Assembly (NCBI GenBank): GCA_002086835.1
Contig: MVIG01000023.1
Location: 22,076 to 86,075 of the forward strand
Source of the DNA: Mycolicibacterium porcinum
GTDB taxonomy: Bacteria > Actinomycetota > Actinomycetes > Mycobacteriales > Mycobacteriaceae
Length of the DNA: 64,000 bases
Direction: 5' to 3'
Within the stretch, counting starts at the first letter, position 1. The number at the start of each line of letters is the position of its first letter. The translations under genes were made by a program, and so were the position numbers. The notes beneath the pieces were generated by a model. It was given only the letters and a program-made list of their open reading frames with translations, did not search any database and had not been told where the DNA came from. This document shows positions 1-7,974 of the stretch, one piece after another.

Positions 1-1226
1 TGGTCCCAAGCGGGGTAATGGACGCCGCGCCGGCCGCCGTGGATGTCCCTTTTCCTGCCTCGGCAGAAACGGGCACCTTCGCTAATTGGCGCGAGTCTGC
101 GAAGAAGATCCACAACGGCGACGGTACGTCGGCGCTACAGGATTTTTTGGATGAGTGGTCAACCTGTAAAACCTGGATCACCGAACACCACGTGAAGGAT
201 TTCGAAGCGCCGAAGGGTGACGGCACCGCTGCCGAGGCATACACGAACGCGATAACACGCCTGCGTGGATGGTGGGAGGACATGATCCCGGAGTGCGGTC
301 GAATGATCGAACAGGCGCAAAACTTCATCGACGCGCACAGGGATCTTGTCAGTGAGCATCCCACAATGGATGACGTCGCAACCTATGAGAAAATGGATCC
401 GGGCGGTGTAGTCAGTATCGTCATAGGTCTCTCACCCGCGGGCACCCTGGGAAAAGGCGCGCTGAATGCGTATTTTCAGAACCGGTCGGAGGCGGCGCTG
501 AAGAAATACGCAGATCGCGTTGCTTTCAAGGAAATTAGGCCCGGCATGCCGCCGTCAATCCGCGGGTTGCCGTCGGCAAATCCCGGCGGCCCAACACCCG
601 GAGGCAACCCACCGCAGGGAGGCGGCATGACATCGGGAGGCGGTGGCGGCGGTGGCACTCCCGAGATCCCGGAGATGCCGTCGGTGGATACGCCGTCGAT
701 GTCGCCGGCCAGCGCCGATCCGTCGGCCGGTCAGGGGTCGGGTGGTTCTCCCAGCGGCGGTTCGCCGAGCGGTGGCTCCCCTTCGTCCGGGGGTGGGGCG
801 CCTTCTGGAGGCATGCCGAGCGGTGGCCTGCCCAAGGGAACCGAAGCCATGCCGGAGGTGCCCGGTCTTGGGGAGCCCAGCCTCAAGCCGGCCAGCGCAG
901 GCGGAGGTGGCGGCGGCATGGGCGGCGGAGGCGGCGGTATGCCCGCCGGTCCTTTGGGCCCTGCTGTCGGAGCGGATTCGGTGGCGGCCTCGCCTGCAGC
1001 TGCGCGCGGCGGCGGTGCGCCGGCAGGTGCCCCCGGTGGTGCCGGTGCCGGCGGCATGGGCGGCGGTATGGGTGGTATGGGCGGCGGCCATGGTCAGGGC
1101 CAGGGCAAGGAGAAGCGTCGCAACCCGAATCTCTCGGAGGACGAGGACCTGTACGTCGAGGACCGCGCCTACACCGAGGCGGTCATCGGTCGCCGTGCTC
1201 GTAAGGATGCCAAGGACGGCAAGTAG
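1..1226 (+). CDS. espB: ESX-1 secreted protein EspB, N-terminus cut by window edge
   Basis: EspB is a secreted ESX-1 substrate with a PE-PPE-like helical N-terminal part and a Gly/Pro-rich C-terminal part that is processed by MycP1. The frame is open from base 3; the first in-frame ATG is at 18, but alignment from memory to M. tuberculosis EspB suggests about 100 residues lie upstream of the window. After ATG 18 there are about 190 helical residues, then a long low-complexity stretch of Gly, Ser, Pro and Met repeats. The acidic/basic tail contains LYVEDRAYTEAVIGRR, close to the EspB tail. Where M. tuberculosis EspB has a WEG turn I see PKG, so the Trp of the WxG motif seems absent; this is an eye alignment. 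The gene converges on espL, unlike the co-directional order remembered for M. tuberculosis. Family call is firm, N-terminus unknown. Confidence 0.85.
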   Translation, partial: VPSGVMDAAPAAVDVPFPASAETGTFANWRESAKKIHNGDGTSALQDFLDEWSTCKTWITEHHVKDFEAPKGDGTAAEAYTNAITRLRGWWEDMIPECGRMIEQAQNFIDAHRDLVSEHPTMDDVATYEKMDPGGVVSIVIGLSPAGTLGKGALNAYFQNRSEAALKKYADRVAFKEIRPGMPPSIRGLPSANPGGPTPGGNPPQGGGMTSGGGGGGGTPEIPEMPSVDTPSMSPASADPSAGQGSGGSPSGGSPSGGSPSSGGGAPSGGMPSGGLPKGTEAMPEVPGLGEPSLKPASAGGGGGGMGGGGGGMPAGPLGPAVGADSVAASPAAARGGGAPAGAPGGAGAGGMGGGMGGMGGGHGQGQGKEKRRNPNLSEDEDLYVEDRAYTEAVIGRRARKDAKDGK

Positions 1227-1247
1227 ACAGGCCTGAGGAGACAACGA

Positions 1248-1280
1248 CTCGCCGACGACATGCAGTGTGTCGTCGGCGAG
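1248..1280 (+). terminator. Intrinsic-type terminator hairpin after espB
   Basis: Two perfectly complementary 13-base arms (1248-1260 and 1268-1280) flank a 7-base loop and are followed by tttcgtta. It starts 22 bases after the espB stop codon. The long perfect GC-rich stem with a short T-rich tail fits a factor-independent terminator for espB. Confidence 0.8.
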
Positions 1281-1329
1281 TTTCGTTATGTACCAACCAG
1301 TTTCCGTAGGGCATGGAGCCAGACAAACC

Positions 1330-1362
1330 AGCCCGCCTCGCCGCTAGGGGCGAGACGGGCTG
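1330..1362 (-). terminator. Terminator hairpin of the espL-eccE1-mycP1 unit
   Basis: The arms AGCCCGYCTCGCC (one G-T type mismatch) pair around a short loop. Read on the minus strand the stem is followed by GGTTTGTCT, so it suits transcription leaving espL. Together with the hairpin at 1248-1280 it insulates the two convergent transcripts. Confidence 0.65.
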
Positions 1363-1382
1363 ACTACTGAGGTGCAGTGACC

Positions 1383-1721
1383 TCAGCCTGGCTGTTGGCC
1401 TTCCGCGGTCAACTCCGCAACCATCGCATCGAGGCGTTCGCGGTCGGCTTCGATGGACGCAGTCGCTGCGGCAGTAGCCTTCTGGATGGCTTCGTTGAGC
1501 CGCTGCTCGACGGCTTGGGCGCCAAGTCGCAGCAATCCGTCCTTGATGTACACGTCGATCAGATGGTGGTGCCCGTTGAGCGTGACCTCAACGCTCTTGG
1601 CTTCATCTGCGGCCGTGAATGTTTCGCTGTTCATCTTGTGCAGCTGATCGTCCATCAGTGACTGCAGCTGTTGGGCTTGGCGCAAGACCGCAGCGACCTG
1701 CGGATGCATCTCGTCTGTCAT
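1383..1721 (-). CDS. espL: EspL, YbaB/EbfC-like ESX-1 associated protein
   Basis: This 112-residue protein belongs to the EspL/YbaB family, small dimeric proteins related to nucleoid-associated YbaB; in ESX-1 loci EspL is a cytosolic accessory factor needed for stability or secretion of Esp substrates. The sequence shows an N-terminal helix (MHPQVAAVLRQAQQLQSL), a central beta-hairpin (SVEVTLNGHHHLIDVYI) and a C-terminal helix, the YbaB layout. The start at 1721 is chosen because GGAGG sits five bases upstream of the ATG; a longer reading to 1805 would run into eccE1. It is last in the mycP1-eccE1-espL transcription order. Confidence 0.8.
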   Translation of the reverse strand: MTDEMHPQVAAVLRQAQQLQSLMDDQLHKMNSETFTAADEAKSVEVTLNGHHHLIDVYIKDGLLRLGAQAVEQRLNEAIQKATAAATASIEADRERLDAMVAELTAEGQQPG

Positions 1722-1767
1722 CGTTCCTCCCGACCCTTCTGGGACCCCTCTCCCAGGAAGCTTGATG

Positions 1768-3165
1768 TCACTGCTCGAGCGCCATCTGGTAGCGGCTCTC
1801 TTCACGCGGATTGATCAACGTGATCGGCAGCTGACGGTGCCGTGGTGTGTCAATGAAGTTGGGCCGCAGGATCACTCGGCCAACGCCCTGATGCGGGCCC
1901 AGGTAGGTCGTGGCGTTCGGCCACGCGACGCGCGGGACTCGCCCGACGCGCCCGTTGATCATCGTCGCGAACTCGCGAAATTGGGGACTGAGGGTCACCA
2001 CCGCACCGGAGGCCGCCGAACGGATGACGAACTGGGTGAACAACCGGGCGTCGCCGAGGTTGATGCTGACATCGACGTTGTCGAACGGCATGTACACCGG
2101 GTAGCGATCGGACGTCTCACCGACCAGCACCCCGGCCGAGCCGATCGGCAGGTCGTAGTGCTTGTCGGTGACGGGAGTCAGGCCCTGCAGCGCTGCTCGC
2201 TGACCACCGTACAGGCAGGAAAACCCGCGCGGCGTCGTCGGATTGGACAGCGTCGTCAACAACACCGTCGACGTCGGCGCGGCTCCCGGACGGATCCGCA
2301 CGCACGTCGTGGTGTGATCGGCACGAGCCGACCACCACACGTCGGGGCCGCCGGGCGCGTTGTAGGCCGCGGTGAAGGTACTGCGGCCCTTGATCACCGA
2401 CCAGGTTTCCTTCTCGAAACTGATCTCGGTGGCCTTGTCGTAATCGTCGAAGCTGCGTGAGCACCGCGCGTCGATTCCATTGCTGGCCAACTGATCTGCG
2501 ATGCGGGTGGCCGATGCCACCAGGTAGCGGGCCAACCCGGACACCCCGCTGTCGCGGCGCTGGGCCGAGCGCCGGGTCTTCTCCGGGTCGGCGCGCAGCA
2601 CGATCCAGGTGCGCCGGTTCGCCGGTGCCGGGTACGGGCCCACCACCTGTTCGTAGAGCGCCACCAGGCTGGCCGGAGCGGTCTTGCCGACGCGATAGCC
2701 GGCCGACACGACATCCGCCTCCAGGTCGGGGCAGTGTGCGCGGAGCAGCTTCTCGACCAGCTTGGTGCTGACGGTGTCGTCGGTGACGGCGTCGCCGTTG
2801 ACGATCACGGTCGGCGTGAAAGGCCTTGGCATCAGCTCGATTACCGCGACCAGGTAGTCACCCTGCCAGCGCACGGCGACGTGGTCGCCCGGCATGACCG
2901 TGGCGCCGACCGCAGGCTCCGACGGCACATCAGGGGTGCTGCGGTGGCGCCGCCGCCAGGAGAAGACCGCCCGGACCCAGCCGGTCAGCCGGTAGCCGCG
3001 AATGGTCAGCACCGAGAAGAGCGCGATCAGTACCGAAAGCGTGATGCCCAGCCACAGCAGCTTGAAGTGCATGCACACCGCGATGCACGCCGGGATCAGC
3101 GTGGCCGCCCAGATGGCGTGCCCCGTGGTGAAGCGGAAGCCGAAGTGCCGGCGCAGGAAGTTCAT
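1768..3165 (-). CDS. eccE1: ESX-1 membrane channel component EccE1
   Basis: EccE is the peripheral subunit of the EccBCDE core complex of type VII secretion systems in the inner membrane. The 465-residue length fits the family. Two transmembrane helices lie at about residues 15-55, followed by a long soluble domain facing the periplasm or membrane surface. It overlaps mycP1 upstream by four bases (ATGA), so translation is likely coupled, and is followed by espL after 46 bases. The neighbouring mycP1 and espB assign it to the ESX-1 type. Confidence 0.85.
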   Translation of the reverse strand: MNFLRRHFGFRFTTGHAIWAATLIPACIAVCMHFKLLWLGITLSVLIALFSVLTIRGYRLTGWVRAVFSWRRRHRSTPDVPSEPAVGATVMPGDHVAVRWQGDYLVAVIELMPRPFTPTVIVNGDAVTDDTVSTKLVEKLLRAHCPDLEADVVSAGYRVGKTAPASLVALYEQVVGPYPAPANRRTWIVLRADPEKTRRSAQRRDSGVSGLARYLVASATRIADQLASNGIDARCSRSFDDYDKATEISFEKETWSVIKGRSTFTAAYNAPGGPDVWWSARADHTTTCVRIRPGAAPTSTVLLTTLSNPTTPRGFSCLYGGQRAALQGLTPVTDKHYDLPIGSAGVLVGETSDRYPVYMPFDNVDVSINLGDARLFTQFVIRSAASGAVVTLSPQFREFATMINGRVGRVPRVAWPNATTYLGPHQGVGRVILRPNFIDTPRHRQLPITLINPREESRYQMALEQ

Positions 3166-4511
3166 CGGCGCCGCCGCAACGCACGTCGGGTCATGGCTGC
3201 GATTCCGAGGATCAGAGCCAGTGAGACCCCGGCGACCACCACACCGGTGATCGGGCCACGGTCTGGCGGCGGGATGTACACCGGCGGCGGAACCTCCTTG
3301 ACCCGGAAAGGTGCCTTGGCCGGACCTTCAGGAACCTCCCACGTGAGTGCGGCCACGGGATCGACCACTCCGGCACCGACATAGTTGTCGACGCCACCGC
3401 CGGGATGCCGTGCGGTGGAGGTGATCCGGTTGATCACCTGGGCCGGGGTCAGTTCGGGGTAGCGCTGCCTGACGAGCGCGGCCAGGCCGGAGACGAACGC
3501 GGCCGAGAACGACGTGCCGTTGAGCGGCACCGGGCCGTCCTCACCGGGGGTGGCGTTGACCGGCTGGCCCTCGTAGCCCAGCGCGGTGAGGTTCTCACCC
3601 GGCGCGGCCGCGCCCAACCACGGACCCGACATCGAGAAGTTGCTCGGCTGGCCGTTCTGGCCCACGCTGCCGACGGTGAGCACCAGGGGGTCGTACCAGG
3701 CCGGGCTGACGATCGTCTGCACGCCCTTCCAACCGCGGGCATCGGCGGGGACCGATGGATCCGGCGCCGGGTTCTGGTTGCAGTCCTGGCCGGTGTTGCC
3801 GGCGGCGACGACGATCACCGCGCCCTTGACGTTCACCGCGTAGTTGATGGCTGCGCCCAGGCTGGTCTCGTCGATCCGGCGGGTCACCTTGTAGCAGGCG
3901 GCCTCGCTGATGTTGATCACCTGCGCGCCGAGGTTGGCCGCGTGGACCACCGAACGGGCCAGGCTGCGGATCGAGCCCGCGGTCTGGGTGGAGTTCGGGT
4001 CGTTGGGATCCTGGCGCGAACCCTTGGGCTGGAACGCCACCGACGTCTGACGCAGCGAAATCAGTCGTGCATCGGGGGCCACACCGACGAATCCGTCAGT
4101 GGGGGATGGGCGGCCGGCGATGAGCGATGCGGTCAGGGTGCCGTGGGCGTCACAGTCGGACATGCCGTTGCCTGCGGCGTCGACGAAGTCGCCGCCCGGC
4201 TCGGCCGGGACCCGGGGGGAACCGTTGACCCCGGTGTCGATCACCGCGACAGTTACGCCGGCGCCGGTTGCGAACTTCTGCGCCTCGGCCAACTTGAGGT
4301 AGTCGGCCGCCCAGGGTTTGTCGGCGAAGTTCGAGTTCGGCATGACCGTCGGCGCCGCGCAGATCTTGCGCTGCTCGGTCGGCTGGTCGGGACCTGTTTC
4401 GTCAGGTGGAACGGCTGCAGCGTCGATCGCGGGCGGATCGATCGCGAACGCCGGAGGCGCACTGAATAACGCCAACAAAACTGCCAGCAGCATCACGGCT
4501 AAGCGCTGCAC
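3162..4511 (-). CDS. mycP1: Mycosin-1, ESX-1 subtilisin-like protease MycP1
   Basis: MycP1 is a membrane-anchored serine protease needed for ESX-1 function and for cleavage of EspB. The 449-residue protein starts with a signal peptide (about residues 1-23, ending PAFA), then an N-terminal extension and the subtilisin fold. The catalytic triad is visible as Asp92 (VIDTGV), His123 (DAHGT) and Ser334 (NGTSFS), with the oxyanion Asn239 in AAGNTG. A Pro-rich linker and one C-terminal membrane helix (about 420-440) end in a basic tail. The start is a GTG with a GGGGGAG ribosome site about ten bases upstream. It heads the mycP1-eccE1-espL unit. Confidence 0.93.
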   Translation of the reverse strand: MQRLAVMLLAVLLALFSAPPAFAIDPPAIDAAAVPPDETGPDQPTEQRKICAAPTVMPNSNFADKPWAADYLKLAEAQKFATGAGVTVAVIDTGVNGSPRVPAEPGGDFVDAAGNGMSDCDAHGTLTASLIAGRPSPTDGFVGVAPDARLISLRQTSVAFQPKGSRQDPNDPNSTQTAGSIRSLARSVVHAANLGAQVINISEAACYKVTRRIDETSLGAAINYAVNVKGAVIVVAAGNTGQDCNQNPAPDPSVPADARGWKGVQTIVSPAWYDPLVLTVGSVGQNGQPSNFSMSGPWLGAAAPGENLTALGYEGQPVNATPGEDGPVPLNGTSFSAAFVSGLAALVRQRYPELTPAQVINRITSTARHPGGGVDNYVGAGVVDPVAALTWEVPEGPAKAPFRVKEVPPPVYIPPPDRGPITGVVVAGVSLALILGIAAMTRRALRRRR

Positions 4512-5113
4512 GCTTCACACTCCCCCAATGACATCGGACACGTCTGCAGTGTGCTGATGCACTTTCAGCAAACAATGTCCGGCCTGTTCAGAAACGCATC
4601 GTCTCACGTCAAGCCGTCCGGCTAGTTGCACGCAGGCAATCATAAGGGTGCCCAGGTGAGGCTGATAACGCTTTGTTTCCCGCGGTGAGTGTTGCACGTG
4701 GCAAGGCGGGGCTATGAGGGGGTTCGCCGGCCGTACGTTTCGTGCAGGCCCGTCCTCGCGTCGGTCGACCACGTCGAAGCGCTGTCAGCAGCGCTGCTAT
4801 CCGCTCTCGGTATCGCTGCGACCCGCCGTTGCAAGCCGTCCTGGACGCTGTGCGCCGTTTGGCGCACCTGTCTGGTAATCGGCCCCAGAACGTACAACCA
4901 CGTTGGTATTCCGCTGACGGTCGGCACGGGAATGCCTGCCAGACAGGAGCTTTGCACGGCGATCGACGGGCATCTTCTACCGATGACGGCATGGACCGTT
5001 CAGACCCCATGGACGTGATCGTCCACGGCGAACCACATCACTCTGTGGACCTCCGCTCGCGTTGGAACTGCGATGCACGGGCGCGTCTAGCGACTCCGGT
5101 ATCGCTCCGACGG
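4512..5113. other. About 600 bases without a convincing gene
   Basis: This stretch between mycP1 and the espD/espH-like gene must hold the mycP1 promoter (minus strand). Both strands carry open frames of 80-130 codons, but their translations are rich in Arg, Ser and Cys without family resemblance, and none has a good ribosome site. A short inverted repeat AGCGCTG/CAGCGCT lies at 4778-4795. It may be a decayed gene or a long regulatory region. Confidence 0.5.
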
Positions 5114-5707
5114 TCAGCCGGCCTGACCGGAGTGCCGTGCGATGAGCGCGAGTTCGGCGTCTCCCGCCTGCTCCGGGGTCGCGTACGGCAAATTCGTCCC
5201 GACGAAGTCTCGAGCCTCCCGAAAGTCCATGCCCTGCTCGACCAGCATGTTCACCACGCTGATGTGCATTACCGCTGTCGCGCGCTTGGCCGCCACGCCG
5301 GCTACAAACCGGATCTCGTCGGCTAGCTGGGCTTCGGTCAGCGTGGTCACCTTCGGATCCAGCTCCACCTGGGCGACCGAGCCGTTCAGGTAGGCGGTGA
5401 CAGTGACGGTGGCCGGCGGGTTGATGGCCTGGACCACCGGAATCCGCTCTTGATCGTCGGACTCGGCGCCGCCATCGATGGCCCCGAATCCGTCGTCTTC
5501 AGCCGCTGCGGTTTCATGGTCGGCGTAGTAGTCATGGACCGCGTCGAGGCCACCGCTGCCAGCGTTGTCTGGAACCACGTAGTCAGGTAGCGCATCGAGT
5601 CCGGACGTAACGTCCTCGAACGAGGGAGTGCCAAAGTCGAGCGCGTCGAGGGAGTCGTCGCGGGCATTGTCGGTGTCGTCCCAGTCGTCCCAACCACGTG
5701 GCGTCAT
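5114..5707 (-). CDS. EspD/EspH-family ESX-1 associated protein
   Basis: The 197-residue protein has an acidic low-complexity N-terminus (about residues 1-85, DDWDDTDNARDD and similar) and then the conserved core VVQAINPPATVTVTAYLNG, VAQVEL and TEAQLADEIRFVA. This matches the EspD/EspH pattern (VTNPxxxVSVSTLMDGRIxHVEL then SEAQLADEI) remembered from M. tuberculosis. EspD stabilises EspA and EspC and EspH does so for EspE and EspF; I cannot tell which it is closer to. It follows the espC/espF-like gene after 46 bases on the same strand, last in an espA-espC-espD-like triad. Confidence 0.75.
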   Translation of the reverse strand: MTPRGWDDWDDTDNARDDSLDALDFGTPSFEDVTSGLDALPDYVVPDNAGSGGLDAVHDYYADHETAAAEDDGFGAIDGGAESDDQERIPVVQAINPPATVTVTAYLNGSVAQVELDPKVTTLTEAQLADEIRFVAGVAAKRATAVMHISVVNMLVEQGMDFREARDFVGTNLPYATPEQAGDAELALIARHSGQAG

Positions 5708-5753
5708 GTGTCAGTCATAGCCCATCGCAGCCCACCGAACGAGCGTCGGTCAG

Positions 5754-6074
5754 TCATCGCGGATGCATCGCCTTGCCCAGCTGGCCCGCGCCGTGACTGT
5801 CTGTCTGGTCGTACTGCGATGAAGCGCTGTCCAGTTTTTCTGACAGATCGTGTGACATGGATGCCATTGCCGCGCAGGCAGCCTCGCGCGCGGTGTTGGC
5901 CAGACCCAAGGCGGCGATACTGTCTGAACAGATCACCCCATGGTTGACGAGCATCGAAGCGCCGACCCCGTCGGTGATCGTCGCTCCAACCTTAATGTAG
6001 CCCTCCGCCTGGCGCTGGCGGCTGGAAAGTTCCCGGACGTAAGGCGCGGTAACGCCGAGTATGCCGTCAGACAT
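5754..6074 (-). CDS. EspC/EspF-family small ESX-1 substrate
   Basis: This 106-residue protein resembles EspC/EspF: a helical N-terminal half (LGVTAPYVRELSSRQRQAEGYIKVG), a central turn with HGVICSDS comparable to HGPYCSQ of EspC, and a second helix. EspC-type proteins are co-secreted with EspA and have been proposed to form a filament in ESX-1. The start at 6074 has GAGAGGG about ten bases upstream and overlaps the end of the espA/espE-like gene by eight bases, so the two are likely coupled. A longer reading to 6110 lies wholly inside the upstream gene. Confidence 0.72.
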   Translation of the reverse strand: MSDGILGVTAPYVRELSSRQRQAEGYIKVGATITDGVGASMLVNHGVICSDSIAALGLANTAREAACAAMASMSHDLSEKLDSASSQYDQTDSHGAGQLGKAMHPR

Positions 6075-6939
6075 CGATGGATCCCTCTCCAGTACCCGTT
6101 GATGTGCCACCCGACGGACTCCATGGCGCTGAAGTTGTATTTCCGTCCGGCGGTGACATAAAGGATGGTGGCGCTCCGGTGGGTTTTGCCCCTGCCGCGA
6201 TCTCTTGGTACGCGTTCGCGGCTCGCATGAATTGCTGCGTATTGCTTGAGGACTGATACCGCATTCGTGTCATCGTCCCCATGGCGATTGGCATCGCCCC
6301 CGCCACGACACCCAACTCGAACGCCATCTGTTGTGCCGGGCCTGCCGGTGGGCATTTTCCGATGACGATTGCTATCGGGATGCAGATAGTCATGGACGTC
6401 GCAACGACGTCCAGCATGTCGCGTGTGGCTTCAACCTGCTTCGCCTGATTGGCGACGATCCCCTGGACAGTTGCATCGATCTTGCTCACTGCCGCCGCAC
6501 GGTCCTGCTGCTGCTCATTTTGGTCGGCGTAGGAATGCGATCCAGTCCCGTGCCACAAATCGGAAGGCGTTGCACTTCTCAATGTGTCTGAGACGGTATT
6601 GAAATGATCCGCACCCTCGCCAAAGCGGTCACCGGTTTCTGGATCGCCGAAGCCGCACGTCAGCTGCATTGTATTGACGGCGAGCAGGGCTGCACCGATG
6701 ATGGGCGTCCCGAAACCTTGAATCCTCTTCGCCGGCGACGAGTACGAGCTGAAACTCGTGGGAGTGAAATTCTTACTGAGTTTGCCTGCGGCCCACTCGC
6801 CGCCCATTTGCAGGGCACCAAGTGCGTCCGCCCCGAGGCCGATTCGGGAAAGCGGTTTATCAAGGCTGGTTGCGTGCTCTGCAGTGCCTTTGACCGCAAA
6901 GCCAACCTCAATGACCTCAACGGCTTGCTCCAGACCCAC
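6067..6939 (-). CDS. EspA/EspE-family ESX-1 substrate
   Basis: The 290-residue protein carries the signature of the EspA/EspE family near its middle: LWHGTGSHSYADQN (the WxG-type turn) followed by a helix ending in QAKQVEATRDMLD, matching WLGSAADKY and QANAVQTTRDILE of EspA. Upstream is about 110 residues with a Gly-rich start; downstream come a hydrophobic segment and a Pro/Ser/Gly/Thr-rich tail. The start is a GTG with a GGGGGG stretch just upstream. First gene of a three-gene unit with the EspC- and EspD-like genes. Base composition is lower in GC than the flanking genes. Paralogue assignment (EspA versus EspE) is open. Confidence 0.72.
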   Translation of the reverse strand: MGLEQAVEVIEVGFAVKGTAEHATSLDKPLSRIGLGADALGALQMGGEWAAGKLSKNFTPTSFSSYSSPAKRIQGFGTPIIGAALLAVNTMQLTCGFGDPETGDRFGEGADHFNTVSDTLRSATPSDLWHGTGSHSYADQNEQQQDRAAAVSKIDATVQGIVANQAKQVEATRDMLDVVATSMTICIPIAIVIGKCPPAGPAQQMAFELGVVAGAMPIAMGTMTRMRYQSSSNTQQFMRAANAYQEIAAGAKPTGAPPSFMSPPDGNTTSAPWSPSGGTSTGTGEGSIDV

Positions 6940-7052
6940 CGGGCCCCCCTTCAGTGATGTGCCGCTTAGCCTAACAACGCCCGCCTGGGTGCCTGAGCGT
7001 CAAATATTCTCCATTACCAGCGGCGATGGCCATTGATTCACCACAACTGCCC

Positions 7053-7058
7053 TACACT
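7053..7058 (+). promoter_or_regulatory. -10 box of a leaderless promoter
   Basis: TACACT lies six bases before ATG 7065, the mycobacterial TAnnnT spacing at which transcription begins on the start codon. No ribosome site precedes that ATG. Confidence 0.5.
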
Positions 7059-7064
7059 GCGCCC

Positions 7065-7478
7065 ATGATCAGTGTCTCGGTGCGGGAGGCCGTGCTCGCC
7101 GCACGAAGTTGGCCGAACACACCTGAGGAGTACTTGTCATCAGCGATCGCAGTGCTTTGCCTGATTGGTTTCGGGGCTCTGGCCATGTTCTGCTTCTCTC
7201 GGTTCATGACTGCGTGGCGGAAATCCTATGAGTCTCGTTTGGTCAGGGAATCCGAGCAGTTTCGCACTCGGTGGCCGGCTGACCGGTTAAGGGACGCACC
7301 GTATTCGGAATTAGAGGCGGAGGCCAAACGCTGTTGGCAGTTGGCTCTCCTCATAGAGGAACGGGCGGGCTCCGGCGCCCGCGGTAACGAAGCCCTTGGG
7401 CGATCTATCGCAATGCGGATGCAGGCCAGTTCGTTGGCCGACGCGTTGAACATCGCCGCGGGTAGCGGGCCACGATGA
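7065..7478 (+). CDS. Unrecognised single-helix membrane protein, first of a paralogous pair
   Basis: I do not recognise this 137-residue protein. It has one strong transmembrane helix at about residues 24-45 and then a soluble, charged and helical part. That part holds RWPADRLRDAPY, SELEAEAKRC, shared almost position by position with the next gene (RWPHDRIWSAPY, GELAAEADRC), so the two are paralogues. It is divergent from the espA/espE-like gene and overlaps the following gene by four bases (ATGA). The start at 7065 is preferred because of the -10 box six bases upstream; an ATG at 7026 would add 13 residues. Location beside the Esp triad suggests, but does not show, a role with ESX-1. Confidence 0.75.
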   Translation: MISVSVREAVLAARSWPNTPEEYLSSAIAVLCLIGFGALAMFCFSRFMTAWRKSYESRLVRESEQFRTRWPADRLRDAPYSELEAEAKRCWQLALLIEERAGSGARGNEALGRSIAMRMQASSLADALNIAAGSGPR

Positions 7479-7939
7479 CGTCTGATCGCGTACTGGGGGT
7501 TATGCAGAACAACGCCTTGGACATGGCACAAGTCGGCGGATCGGTGCTACCGGCGATTCTCATCATCGCGTGTGTGGCAACAGCATTCTGCGTGTTTATC
7601 TGCTCGATCGACTACTGGAGCAGCAAGGGGTCATACAAGGATATGGCCCAGTTGATGACGCACTCTTCGATGTTCTGGGTGCGTTGGCCTCACGATCGGA
7701 TCTGGTCGGCACCTTACGGGGAATTGGCGGCTGAGGCCGACCGGTGCGAGGTCATCGTCGATTACATCAAGAGGAAAAAGAAGTCACAGCGGAAGCGGGT
7801 CGATGACGCTCACGCCGCGTTCAATCAGCACATCGACCACGAAATCGCCGCCTACCAAGGCATGCTTGCCGCGGTGCGCAACGCAATGAACTACGCCCAC
7901 TCTCGTGGGCGAGGTCCCCAGCAGCCTTACGGAGCGTGA
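7475..7939 (+). CDS. Unrecognised single-helix membrane protein, second of a paralogous pair
   Basis: The 154-residue protein has one transmembrane helix at about residues 23-45 and a cytosolic or periplasmic tail with RWPHDRIWSAPY and GELAAEADRC, the motifs shared with its upstream neighbour. A basic patch (KRKKKSQRKR, about residues 98-107) and a final helix follow. It is translationally coupled to the preceding gene (ATGA overlap) and converges on ptsH with 35 bases between stops. GC content is low: 31 of 60 bases in 7561-7620. No function is inferred beyond a likely membrane-bound pair or heteromer. Confidence 0.75.
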   Translation: MTSDRVLGVMQNNALDMAQVGGSVLPAILIIACVATAFCVFICSIDYWSSKGSYKDMAQLMTHSSMFWVRWPHDRIWSAPYGELAAEADRCEVIVDYIKRKKKSQRKRVDDAHAAFNQHIDHEIAAYQGMLAAVRNAMNYAHSRGRGPQQPYGA

Positions 7940-7974
7940 ATTCGAGGGTGTGCTCGAGTCGGCGTTCGCCCCGC

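Noticed and set aside
590-1110. Repeated GGCGG-type units resembling a tandem repeat array
   Set aside because: They encode the Gly/Ser/Pro/Met-rich low-complexity tail of EspB; unit length is irregular and there are no spacers, so it is not a CRISPR array or satellite.
4609-5010. A 133-codon minus-strand frame and overlapping plus-strand frames
   Set aside because: The translations are rich in Arg, Cys and Ser, match no family and lack ribosome sites; more likely chance frames in a regulatory or decayed stretch.
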